Origin: Elusimicrobiota bacterium
GTDB taxonomy: Bacteria > Elusimicrobiota > Elusimicrobia > Elusimicrobiales > UBA9959
NCBI GenBank assembly: GCA_003500765.1
Contig: DNQL01000030.1
Span: forward strand, 1 to 10,590
Direction of reading: 5' to 3'
Length of the DNA stretch: 10,590 nt
This document shows positions 1 to 5,861 of this stretch, piece after piece. The position numbers and the translations under genes are program-made. The notes under the pieces are model-generated. The model was not told the origin of the DNA. It saw only the letters and a list, made by a program, of their open reading frames with translations, and searched no databases. Position 1 is the stretch's first letter. Each line of letters opens with the position of its first letter.

Positions 1-347
1 CCCTTGCCGCCCGCGCCTGCCATCATCTTCGGGTTCATCCAGAAAGCCATCGCCGCCAGGAACATCGCCAGCGACAGCGCGGGCAGGCCCAGCCGCCCGG
101 CCCTGCCGGAGGCGGCCAGCGTGGCGGCAGTCAGCCGCCGGGCCAGCAGTATGGAGACGGCCGCCAGGGCGGCTATGAAAGCCAGTACCACGGTTTTTTC
201 GGCCTGGTCGCTGCGGCCGGCAGCCCTCATGGCGTCGGTGGCCCAGCGTACCGGCCCCATCAGGGTCAGCGTGCCCAGCAGGAAGCCGGAGAAGACCCAG
301 TGCCAGAGAAAGATCAGGGTTCCCCTTACTCCGTATGTCTTTTTCAC
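1..347 (-). CDS. Multi-pass membrane protein, partial (C-terminus beyond window)
   Basis: An open frame of 115 codons runs from a GTG at 347 off the left edge of the window. The GTG has a strong Shine-Dalgarno GGAGG (plus positions 352-356) four bases upstream. The protein starts MKKTYGVRGTLIFLWHW and has about three hydrophobic segments, near residues 9-31, 53-69 and 86-103, so it is probably an inner-membrane protein. It begins 13 bases after the stop of the glycosyltransferase gene and is very likely translated from the same mRNA. I do not recognise a family. The context suggests an accessory membrane component of polysaccharide synthesis or export, which is inference only. The gene is cut by the window edge, so its full length is unknown. 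Confidence 0.7.
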   Translation of the reverse strand, partial: MKKTYGVRGTLIFLWHWVFSGFLLGTLTLMGPVRWATDAMRAAGRSDQAEKTVVLAFIAALAAVSILLARRLTAATLAASGRAGRLGLPALSLAMFLAAMAFWMNPKMMAGAGGK

Positions 348-360
348 GCGGCCTCCGGTA

Positions 361-1758
361 TTATTTTATGACTTTCCTGACCTGGGCGCCCCAGTGGGTC
401 TGCCTGAAGGAGATCGTGGCGCGGATCCGCTCCAGGAGCATGATCTGCCTGTAGCCCAGGAACTCGCCCGCGCCCAGCAGGCAGAGACGCAGTATGTCGG
501 ACGTGCGCCTGTAGCGCCTGAAATTATAGGTGTCCAGCACGACGGCCGAGATGTTGATGGTGACGCCCCAGATGACGGCCAGCAGGAAGATCATGACCAT
601 GAAACGGGTGTCGAGCATCCCGAAAAACCAGAAGAGCGGGACGGCTATATATCCGAGCAGTTCTATGACGGGGCCCAGCAGCTCCACGAAAAAGAAATAG
701 GAGACGCCGAGCAGGCTGGTCGCGCCGTATTTCCTGTTGAGTATCATCTCCCTGTTGGTCAGCAGGGCGTCTATCATGCCGCGGTGCCACCGGTTGCGCT
801 GCCTCAGCAGCGCGCCCAGCGTGAAAGGGGCCTGGGTCCAGCAGACCGGGTCCGGCACGAACAGGATCTTGTAAGGGATGCCTTTGTCCTTGCAGTGCCT
901 GTGCAGGCGCATGACCAGGTCCATGTCCTCGCCGACGGTCCTGCGGTAACCGTTCACGGCGATCACCATGTCCTTGCGGAACACGCCGAAGGCGCCGGAG
1001 ATGATCAGCAGGCTCTTTATCGCGTTCCAGCCGGTGCGGCCCGAGAGGAAGGCGCGGGTATATTCCAGCACCTGCATCGCCTCCAGCGAGGTGTCTGGCA
1101 TTTTTATGTCGGTCACCGACCCGTTCCTTACCGTGCAGCCGTTGAGGACGCGGATGATTCCGCCGGTGGCTATCAGCTCGTCGTCCTCCAGGAAGAGCTT
1201 GGAGGATTTAAGGATAGCGTCCGGCTCCAGCAGCGAGTCGGCGTCGATGGAGCAGAAGATGGGGTAGGAGGAGGCGTTGATGCCGGCGTTTATCGCGTCG
1301 GCCTTGCCGCCGTTGACCTTGTCCACCACGAAAAGGTTCGGGTGATCGGCGGACCTGTAAAAGCCCAGGACAGGTTCATGGGGCACCTGCAGGCGCAGCG
1401 GTTTTTTTGACGGCGCCAGGGAGAACTCCGCCTTCAGCTTTTCGAGAGTGTCGTCGCCGGAACCGTCGTTGACTACGATGACCTCGAACTCCGGGTAATG
1501 CAGGTTCAGCAGGGCTTTTACGCTCTGGATGATGACGGCTCCCTCGTTGTGCGCGGGCACTATGACCGACACGGGCTTGTAGTAGAACTCGCCGGACAGC
1601 TGGCGCCGTGCGGCGCGGGAGGTGGCCAGGTGGGAGTGGCGGATTATGTCGCGCAGCGCAAAAATTATCAGCATCGTGTAGATGGAATTGACCGTCAGGA
1701 AATAAATGAAGACCGCGTACTGGGTGGAGTGAGCGGCGAACCAGATCAGGAGTTCCAC
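361..1758 (-). CDS. Processive family 2 glycosyltransferase, PgaC/BcsA-like membrane polysaccharide synthase
   Basis: This 465-residue GT2 enzyme would polymerise a sugar from a nucleotide-sugar donor at the inner membrane. Seen: an N-terminal hydrophobic region (about residues 14-37), the GT-A start VSVIVPAHNE (63-72), VNDGS (96-100), NGGKADAINAG (149-159), the metal/UDP-binding DAD (172-174), a GED catalytic-base motif (276-278) and QRNRW (320-324). The last is the QxxRW signature of processive beta-glycosyltransferases such as cellulose, chitin, hyaluronan and poly-GlcNAc synthases. Several C-terminal membrane segments follow (about 347-408). No PilZ domain is present. The start is a GTG with GGAGG four bases upstream (plus 1763-1767), and it overlaps the end of the HEAT-repeat gene by 13 bases, implying coupled translation. 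The sugar used cannot be told from the sequence. The family assignment is firm; the product is unknown. Confidence 0.93.
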   Translation of the reverse strand: MELLIWFAAHSTQYAVFIYFLTVNSIYTMLIIFALRDIIRHSHLATSRAARRQLSGEFYYKPVSVIVPAHNEGAVIIQSVKALLNLHYPEFEVIVVNDGSGDDTLEKLKAEFSLAPSKKPLRLQVPHEPVLGFYRSADHPNLFVVDKVNGGKADAINAGINASSYPIFCSIDADSLLEPDAILKSSKLFLEDDELIATGGIIRVLNGCTVRNGSVTDIKMPDTSLEAMQVLEYTRAFLSGRTGWNAIKSLLIISGAFGVFRKDMVIAVNGYRRTVGEDMDLVMRLHRHCKDKGIPYKILFVPDPVCWTQAPFTLGALLRQRNRWHRGMIDALLTNREMILNRKYGATSLLGVSYFFFVELLGPVIELLGYIAVPLFWFFGMLDTRFMVMIFLLAVIWGVTINISAVVLDTYNFRRYRRTSDILRLCLLGAGEFLGYRQIMLLERIRATISFRQTHWGAQVRKVIK

Positions 1759-2843
1759 GCGGCCTCCTGCTCAAGGGCGTAAGCCGCGGTTTCGGCGGCG
1801 AACTTGTCCTGCGAGGCGGCAGCTCCGCGCAGCGCGGTCAGGCCCCGTTCCCCGGCCCTTGCCAGCGTCATGGCGGCGTTGAGGCGCACATGGTAGTTGG
1901 GGTCTGAGAGGAGCCCTGTTATTTCGCCGGTCAGGTCCTCGCAGCAGAGGTGGGCGTGCTTGAGGGCCGCCAGCTTTACGCGCCAGTCGGGATTACGCAA
2001 CGCCTCGGGCAGAAGCGTGAAGTCGCCGGCGCGGGCCAGCGACCTTATGCAGGCGGCCAGTATCTCGGGCTCGCCCGGGTGCGCGGCATAGTATTCCTTC
2101 AGCAGCGGCCGCCCTTTCTCGCATATGGCGGCGTAGCAGGCCGTGAGGCAGTCCCGCTTTATCTCGGCCCTCACCAGTCCGTCGCGCATTATCAGCCGCA
2201 TGAATACGCCGAACTCATCTTCCTTGCCCAGCGCCTTGAGCCGTATTATCGCGTTGTAGAAGAGGTCCTCGGTGTACTTGGGCGCGAGGTAGGGCAGGCC
2301 GGAGAGCATGCGGGCCAGTTCGCCCAGGTCGTCCCTGCCGCGTACTATAAGGCTGAGCCCGCGTATAATGCGGTACTTTACGTCCGCGGAGGGCTCGGAG
2401 GCGAACAGCTCAATGAAGAAAGCCCTGTTCTCATCCATGCGGAAGACTGTGAGCATGTCCACGGCGTTGCAGCGCTTGTACCAGGAGCGGCTGCGGACCA
2501 GCGACCTGTAATGGGCGCCTATGCCGAATATGGTCAGGAGGCCGGCGGCCCGGTCGGCGACCTCTCCCTCGAAGCTGTCGAGAACGCTGGCTATGGATTC
2601 GGAGTAGGCGGCGTATTCTTCCTCCGACGAGGGGAGGGGCAGCAGTTCGGCCGGGCTGAGGGAGGTGACTATCGCGGTGGCGGCCAGGCGCTTGAGCTCG
2701 TCCTTCCTGCGCTCGGCCTTTTCGACCCTGGCTTTGTTCCAGAGCAGGTAGACTATCTGGGAAAAATTGAAGACCGACAGCAGCAGCACGGCCCAGCTGA
2801 CGTATTCATAAAAGCGGGGGGAATCGGTTATGTGTTCTATCAA
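1746..2843 (-). CDS. Membrane-anchored HEAT-repeat protein
   Basis: A 365-residue protein with one N-terminal membrane segment (about residues 13-35), a charged linker (NKARVEKAERRKDELKR) and a long helical domain. The C-terminal part shows HEAT-type repeats, clearest at NPDWRVKLAALKHA and the following DPNYHVRLNAAMTLARAG. HEAT solenoids usually serve as protein-binding scaffolds, and no catalytic motif is visible. The start is taken as TTG at 2843 (TTG ATA GAA CAC), with a weak AGGCGG five bases upstream. No ATG lies upstream of the membrane segment, so TTG is the best choice but not certain. The gene lies 28 bases after the response regulator and overlaps the glycosyltransferase by 13 bases. 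A role as a membrane adaptor linking the REC protein to the synthase is inference from this order. Confidence 0.8.
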   Translation of the reverse strand: MIEHITDSPRFYEYVSWAVLLLSVFNFSQIVYLLWNKARVEKAERRKDELKRLAATAIVTSLSPAELLPLPSSEEEYAAYSESIASVLDSFEGEVADRAAGLLTIFGIGAHYRSLVRSRSWYKRCNAVDMLTVFRMDENRAFFIELFASEPSADVKYRIIRGLSLIVRGRDDLGELARMLSGLPYLAPKYTEDLFYNAIIRLKALGKEDEFGVFMRLIMRDGLVRAEIKRDCLTACYAAICEKGRPLLKEYYAAHPGEPEILAACIRSLARAGDFTLLPEALRNPDWRVKLAALKHAHLCCEDLTGEITGLLSDPNYHVRLNAAMTLARAGERGLTALRGAAASQDKFAAETAAYALEQEAAWNS

Positions 2844-2871
2844 TCGTCCGCCTGTGCAGCGGGCCTCTGGT

Positions 2872-3255
2872 TCACCGGGAAGGGCCCTTCCCGGATTCCA
2901 GCGCCTTTTCGACGAGGGCGTTAAGCTCCGGCATTTTGGTGGGCTTGGTTATGAAGCCGGCGACGCCCATGGAGGCGGCCCGCTTCACGTGGTGTTCCTG
3001 TTTCAGCGAGGTGATTACTAAAACCGGGATATCCCGCGATAGCGGGGCTTCTTTGAGCTGCCGTATGACCTCGAAGCCGGAAAGCCGGGGCATATTTATG
3101 TCCACCAGCATCAGGTCCGGCCTGGCGGCCGCGGCCTTGGCCAGCCCCTCTTCGCCGTCATAGGCCGATTCCACCGAGTGGCCGGCCTTTGAGAGATAGG
3201 CCCGGTAGACCAGGTGGACGGTCTCGTCGTCGTCTATTATGAGTATTTTTGCCAT
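2872..3255 (-). CDS. Stand-alone response regulator receiver (REC) protein
   Basis: A single receiver domain of 127 residues with no DNA-binding or enzymatic output domain. Seen: the acidic pocket DDD (8-10), phospho-acceptor Asp52 in LVDINMP, the switch Thr/Ser at VITS (82-83) and the conserved Lys104 in FITKP. Length matches a CheY-like protein. The reading frame is open upstream to 3315, but that extension is encoded by a palindromic element (3273-3307). The start at 3255 (MAKILIIDDD) fits the family, although no good Shine-Dalgarno sequence precedes it. No histidine kinase gene is in the window, so its phosphodonor lies elsewhere. With the HEAT and glycosyltransferase genes downstream, it probably acts through protein contact, perhaps on polysaccharide synthesis (inference). 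Confidence 0.92.
   Translation of the reverse strand: MAKILIIDDDETVHLVYRAYLSKAGHSVESAYDGEEGLAKAAAARPDLMLVDINMPRLSGFEVIRQLKEAPLSRDIPVLVITSLKQEHHVKRAASMGVAGFITKPTKMPELNALVEKALESGKGPSR
2875..2894. repeat. 20-bp perfect palindrome at the 3' end of the REC gene
   Basis: CCGGGAAGGG followed directly by its reverse complement CCCTTCCCGG. It covers the last codons of the response regulator and ends one base from its stop codon. In RNA it would form a stem of about 8 bp with a 4-base loop. No U-run follows on the minus strand, so it is not a standard terminator. It lies 32 bases before the TTG start of the HEAT-repeat gene and could affect mRNA stability or that gene's translation. Chance is possible in GC-rich DNA. 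Confidence 0.6.
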
Positions 3256-3272
3256 TTTTTCGCCGCGCCGTC

Positions 3273-3307
3273 CCCAGGGGACACCATGCCGCATGGTGTC
3301 CCCTGGG
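3273..3307. repeat. 35-nt perfect palindrome, REP-like intergenic element
   Basis: Left arm CCCAGGGGACACCATGC, one central base (3290), then the exact reverse complement. The 17-bp arms make an unusually perfect hairpin. It lies between the cyclophilin stop (3319-3321) and the response-regulator start (3255). No T-run follows on either strand, so it does not look like an intrinsic terminator. The GGGGACAC/GTGTCCCC arms resemble the short palindromes (REP sequences) mobilised by Y1 (REP-associated) transposases in other bacteria. Assignment to that class is inference, and no second copy is visible in this window. Confidence 0.75.
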
Positions 3308-3318
3308 TGAGGCAAGCT

Positions 3319-4032
3319 TTATTTCAGGATAGATGCGGACTTGATATAGTCCAGTTTGGGGAAGTCGGCTTTCAGGTAGGCGTTGCCCTGCATCTGCACG
3401 CGGCCCTGGTCGGGGCCCATGCCGCGGGGGGCGCCTTCGCCGTAACCGTCGTGCAGGGCGTCGACGACGTCCATCCCGGAGGCGACCTTGCCGAAGGGAG
3501 AGAATCCCATCGAGTCCAGCTGGGAGTTGTCGCCGAAGCTGATGAACAGCTGGGTCGTGCGGGTGTTGGGGCCGGCCATCGCGTAGGAGATGTAGCCGCG
3601 CTTGTTGGACTGTTTCACCGGGTCGTCCTGTATGCGCGCGCCGCGCCAGGCCGCCGAGACCGCCGGGTCGCCGTGTATGCCGAACTGGGCCATGAATCCG
3701 CCGATGACGCGGAAGAAGGCTATGTCGGTGAAGTAGCCGGCCTTGACCAGGTTGTAGAACCTGTCGGCGCCGAGCGGCGCCCAGTCGCGGTTCACCTCGA
3801 GCGTGAAATCGCCCTTGGTGGTATTGAAAAGGACCTTGAAGCTGGCGGGAGCCTGCTCGGTGAGCCCGGCGGGGTTGAGAAGGGATGACATGTTTTTGCT
3901 GGCCTCCTTGGCCGTCGCTTCAGCGACCGGCTGTTCCTGGCTGACCGCGGCCTGCTCCGCTTCCGGTTTGCAGGCCGCGGCGGTAGAGAGAATTATCGCG
4001 GCGGCTATAGCCGCAAATTTCCTGTTTTCCAT
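3319..4032 (-). CDS. Cyclophilin-type peptidyl-prolyl cis-trans isomerase, probable lipoprotein
   Basis: A 237-residue protein that should catalyse proline isomerisation during folding of exported proteins. The N-terminus is a signal peptide with a hydrophobic core (7-19) and AAAC at 18-21, so Cys21 is a plausible lipidation site though the lipobox is not ideal (Ala at -3). A low-complexity Ala/Glu linker follows, then the cyclophilin domain from about residue 66. Active-site equivalents of human cyclophilin A are visible: Arg108 (AFFRVI), Phe113 and Gln116 (GGFMAQFG), and Gln161/Phe163 (TQLFISF). Phe177 (MGF) stands where cyclophilin A has Trp121, as in many bacterial members. The frame is open much further upstream, but that part is antisense to osmC/msrA. 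The ATG at 4032 gives the signal peptide and sits 7 bases from a good -10 box. Confidence 0.93.
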   Translation of the reverse strand: MENRKFAAIAAAIILSTAAACKPEAEQAAVSQEQPVAEATAKEASKNMSSLLNPAGLTEQAPASFKVLFNTTKGDFTLEVNRDWAPLGADRFYNLVKAGYFTDIAFFRVIGGFMAQFGIHGDPAVSAAWRGARIQDDPVKQSNKRGYISYAMAGPNTRTTQLFISFGDNSQLDSMGFSPFGKVASGMDVVDALHDGYGEGAPRGMGPDQGRVQMQGNAYLKADFPKLDYIKSASILK

Positions 4033-4039
4033 AGAGGAG

Positions 4040-4068
4040 ATATTACCTTTTTTAAGTCCCTCCCTCAA
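4040..4068 (-). promoter_or_regulatory. Predicted promoter of the cyclophilin gene, close to the start codon
   Basis: On the minus strand, TTGAGG (4068-4063) and TAATAT (4045-4040) are separated by 17 bases, a good sigma-70-type arrangement. The -10 hexamer is only 7 bases from the ATG at 4032. Transcription would start at or within a base or two of that codon, giving a leaderless or almost leaderless mRNA. This agrees with the lack of a usable Shine-Dalgarno sequence. Confidence 0.55.
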
Positions 4069-4069
4069 T

Positions 4070-4078
4070 TGGTACAAT
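4070..4078 (+). promoter_or_regulatory. Predicted extended -10 promoter of the osmC-msrA pair
   Basis: TGG-TACAAT matches an extended -10 (TGn plus hexamer) and ends 6 bases before the ATG at 4085. The -35 region is weak (T-rich, about 4049-4056), as is common with extended -10 promoters. No Shine-Dalgarno sequence lies between the hexamer and ATG, so a leaderless transcript is likely. The site abuts the -35 box of the divergent cyclophilin promoter, so the two may compete or share a regulator. Confidence 0.5.
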
Positions 4079-4084
4079 TCCCGT

Positions 4085-4486
4085 ATGGCTACCGAAATAA
4101 GGACCGAATACCTGGGCGACGATAAGGTCAGGCTGACCCACGGGCCCACGGGTGAAACCATAATAACCGACCTGCCCCCGGATAACGGGGGGAAAGGCAG
4201 GGCTTTTTCCCCTACGGACCTCTTCACCGCCTCGCTCTCCTCGTGCATACTGACGATAATGGCGAAGGTGGCCGAGCGGGAAGGCGTCCCTTTCGCGGGG
4301 GCTTCGATAGACATCGTCAAGGAGATGAGCGAGAGCCCCCGCCGCGTCGCCCGCTTCGCCGGGCGCGTGAAACTGCCGCCGGGCCTGTCGGACGCGCAGC
4401 GCTCCAAGCTCATGGCCTGCGTCAGGGCCTGCCCCGTGCACCGCAGTCTGCACCCGGATATAAAAGTTGAGTTCGCGGAGATATGA
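4085..4486 (+). CDS. OsmC/Ohr-family peroxide reductase
   Basis: A 133-residue OsmC-family protein. Members reduce organic hydroperoxides or related oxidants with a pair of cysteines and usually work as cytoplasmic dimers. Seen: the first cysteine Cys54 in [12 protein letters not shown] on the central helix, preceded by the typical [11 protein letters not shown], and the second cysteine Cys116 in ACPVHRSL near the C-terminus. An extra Cys112 lies four residues earlier. The CPVHRSL ending is closer to the YhfA-like branch than to classical Ohr. Length is normal. The stop overlaps the msrA start as ATGA (4483-4486), so the two are translationally coupled. The ATG at 4085 is preceded by a -10-like box instead of a Shine-Dalgarno sequence. 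The exact oxidant reduced is not known. Confidence 0.9.
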   Translation: MATEIRTEYLGDDKVRLTHGPTGETIITDLPPDNGGKGRAFSPTDLFTASLSSCILTIMAKVAEREGVPFAGASIDIVKEMSESPRRVARFAGRVKLPPGLSDAQRSKLMACVRACPVHRSLHPDIKVEFAEI

Positions 4487-5064
4487 AACGCCTCGCCGCC
4501 GCCGGCCTGCTTCTCCTGGCCGCCTGCGCGCCGGCGCCCGGGCCGCAGCCCGGAAAAAGGGAGACCGCTATGCCTGAAAAGACCGAAACGGCCGCGCTGG
4601 CCGGAGGATGTTTCTGGGGGATGGAGGAACTTGTCCGCGCCCTGCCGGGCGTTCTGGAGACCCGCGTCGGCTACGCCGGCGGTTCCCTGAGGAACCCTTC
4701 CTACGAGGACGTTAAGACCGGACGCACCGGCCACGCCGAATCCATCGAGGTCAGGTTCGACCCCGCCGCGCTGACCTACGGCGCGCTGCTGGATTTTTTC
4801 TTCAAGATACACGATCCGACGACGCCGAACAGGCAGGGCAACGATATCGGCACGCAGTACCGCTCGGCGATATTCTGTTCTTCGCCGGAGCAGAAGGCGG
4901 AAGCGGAGGCCGCTATCAAGCGGGCCTCGGCGTCCGGCCGCTGGAAGCGCCCGGTCACCACTTCCGTGGAGCCGGCGGGGGAATTCTGGCCGGCGGAGGA
5001 CTATCACCAGGACTATCTGCGAAAGAACCCCGGCGGCTACACCTGCCATTACATAAGGGACTGA
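4483..5064 (+). CDS. msrA: Peptide methionine-(S)-S-oxide reductase MsrA, probable lipoprotein
   Basis: MsrA reduces the S-epimer of methionine sulfoxide in damaged proteins. The catalytic Cys43 is in the signature [10 protein letters not shown] likely resolving cysteine is Cys188 in the C-terminal [10 protein letters not shown]. Other family marks are [38 protein letters not shown] and EDYHQDYL. The 193-residue form starts with a lipoprotein signal: MKR, a hydrophobic core and LAAC with Cys15. That would place the enzyme in the periplasm or envelope. The ATG overlaps the osmC stop. A second in-frame ATG at 4570 (Met30) has a better Shine-Dalgarno (GGGAG, 6 bases upstream) and would give a cytoplasmic enzyme with the whole catalytic domain. 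Both may be used. A hairpin terminator follows 12 bases after the stop. Confidence 0.96.
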   Translation: MKRLAAAGLLLLAACAPAPGPQPGKRETAMPEKTETAALAGGCFWGMEELVRALPGVLETRVGYAGGSLRNPSYEDVKTGRTGHAESIEVRFDPAALTYGALLDFFFKIHDPTTPNRQGNDIGTQYRSAIFCSSPEQKAEAEAAIKRASASGRWKRPVTTSVEPAGEFWPAEDYHQDYLRKNPGGYTCHYIRD

Positions 5065-5076
5065 TCCCGGGGCAAT

Positions 5077-5107
5077 AAAAAAGAGCCGCCGCGGCGGCTC
5101 TTTTTTT
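5077..5107. terminator. Bidirectional intrinsic terminator
   Basis: A perfect 30-base inverted repeat (5077-5106) made of AAAAAAGAGCCGCC paired with GGCGGCTCTTTTTT around a central GC. The GC-rich stem is flanked by an A-run on the left and a T-run on the right, so it works as a Rho-independent terminator on both strands. It lies between the convergent msrA (stop 5062-5064) and cyclic-nucleotide-binding gene (stop 5125-5127). Confidence 0.95.
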
Positions 5108-5124
5108 ATTTCAGGCGGACCGGG

Positions 5125-5580
5125 CTATTTGTGCTCGAGCTCGAACTTGCGCTCGTCGGCCAGCTTGCGTATCTCCTCGGCGAACTTCGGGTTCTCCTTC
5201 GCCGCCGCTTCGAAATGGTCGGCCAGCAGGACGAAGACCCGGGTGGGCTCCTCGCAGGTCACCGTGGCGTTGCGCGGCTGGCGGGAGAGCAGCGCCATCT
5301 CGCCGAAAAAGTCGCCTGGCCCCAGGTCGGCTATCTTTTTTGGGAAAGGCAGGAACCCGCGCTTGACCTTCACGCTGACCGCGCCGGAGTCGATGGCGTA
5401 GAAGGCGTCGCCGGGATCTCCCTGCGAGCAGATCTTCTCGCCCTTCTCGTATTCGCAGAGCATCACCCAGGCCAGTATCTTCTCCAGCAGCGCCATGCTC
5501 ATGGAGGAGAAGAATTTTATCTTCGCCGTTATGCCGGTGAACCTCACGGTGTCGGCGTCGGTCATCGGGAGCTTTTTCAT
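5125..5580 (-). CDS. Cyclic nucleotide-binding (Crp/PKA-R type) domain protein
   Basis: A 151-residue protein that is almost entirely one cyclic nucleotide-binding domain, with a short N-terminal helix and a charged C-terminal helix (about 122-150). Seen: the beta-roll GEKICSQGDPGDAFYAIDSGAVSV (47-70) and the phosphate-binding cassette FFGEMALLSRQPRNATV (91-107), with the conserved Glu94 and Arg103 that contact ribose and cyclic phosphate in CAP. No helix-turn-helix domain is present, so it is not a Crp transcription factor. It probably senses cAMP or cGMP and passes the signal by protein contact. The start overlaps the upstream DUF2007 gene by ATGA (5577-5580), and AAGGA lies 6 bases before the ATG. 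The nucleotide bound and the partner are unknown. Confidence 0.9.
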   Translation of the reverse strand: MKKLPMTDADTVRFTGITAKIKFFSSMSMALLEKILAWVMLCEYEKGEKICSQGDPGDAFYAIDSGAVSVKVKRGFLPFPKKIADLGPGDFFGEMALLSRQPRNATVTCEEPTRVFVLLADHFEAAAKENPKFAEEIRKLADERKFELEHK

Positions 5581-5801
5581 TTTTCTTCCTTCTCCGCGAT
5601 GAGCTTCAGCGCGGAGTCCTTGTTTGAGGCGGCCACCATGACCCGGAACATGACGGCGGGGCCGAAAACGGCCACGCTGCCGACGGCGTTGGAGTCGAAA
5701 AGGAAAGCCGGCACGCCCGCGGCCTCAAGCATTTCGCGCACGAGGGCCGCCTCGTGAAAATTCTGGCTGCGGAAAACGCATTCCGGGTCGTCCTGTTTCA
5801 T
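5577..5801 (-). CDS. DUF2007-like small protein
   Basis: A 74-residue protein beginning MKQDDPECVFRSQNFHEAALVREMLEAAG. The pattern of a beta strand, a helix with EAALVREMLEAAGVPAFLFD, then more strands and a final helix (SALKLIAEKEEK) matches DUF2007, described as a putative signal-transducing domain with a ferredoxin-like/PII-like fold. Its molecular function is not known. The start is supported by GGAGG five bases upstream of the ATG and by an extended -10 box further up. It overlaps the cyclic-nucleotide-binding gene by four bases, so the two products are made together and may act together (inference). Confidence 0.75.
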   Translation of the reverse strand: MKQDDPECVFRSQNFHEAALVREMLEAAGVPAFLFDSNAVGSVAVFGPAVMFRVMVAASNKDSALKLIAEKEEK

Positions 5802-5819
5802 TGGAACCTCCCCCGCGAT

Positions 5820-5828
5820 ATTCTAGCA
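5820..5828 (-). promoter_or_regulatory. Predicted extended -10 promoter of the DUF2007-CNBD operon
   Basis: On the minus strand TGC-TAGAAT (5828-5820) is an extended -10 with five of six hexamer matches. It lies 18 bases before the ATG at 5801, leaving room for the GGAGG site. No convincing -35 was found, which fits an extended -10 promoter. Confidence 0.55.
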
Positions 5829-5845
5829 AAAAAAACGGCGGCGGC

Positions 5846-5858
5846 TTCCCGACGGGAA
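5846..5858. promoter_or_regulatory. Perfect 13-nt inverted repeat between divergent promoters, candidate operator
   Basis: TTCCCG-A-CGGGAA is a perfect palindrome in the 157-bp divergent intergenic region. It lies four bases upstream of the predicted -35 box of the DHS-like gene and about 18 bases upstream of the minus-strand -10. Position and symmetry suit a dimeric regulator controlling one or both operons. No regulator gene is in the window, so this is only a candidate. Confidence 0.4.
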
Positions 5859-5861
5859 ATT

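Noticed and set aside
4..1410. Long plus-strand open frame (468 codons) opposite the glycosyltransferase.
   Set aside because: Shadow of a gene with all GT2 motifs; it also runs across the stop and start region of two minus-strand genes.
3273..3307. Palindrome as a Rho-independent terminator for the cyclophilin gene.
   Set aside because: No T-run follows the stem on either strand, unlike the clear terminator at 5077-5107.
3256..3315. N-terminal extension of the response regulator to 3315.
   Set aside because: The extra 20 residues would be encoded mainly by the palindromic element, and REC domains start with the MAKILIIDDD segment.
4033..5049. The cyclophilin reading frame stays open upstream to 5049, suggesting a 576-residue protein.
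   Set aside because: This part is antisense to osmC and msrA, has the composition of a shadow frame, and contains no domain. The signal peptide at 4032 marks the real start.
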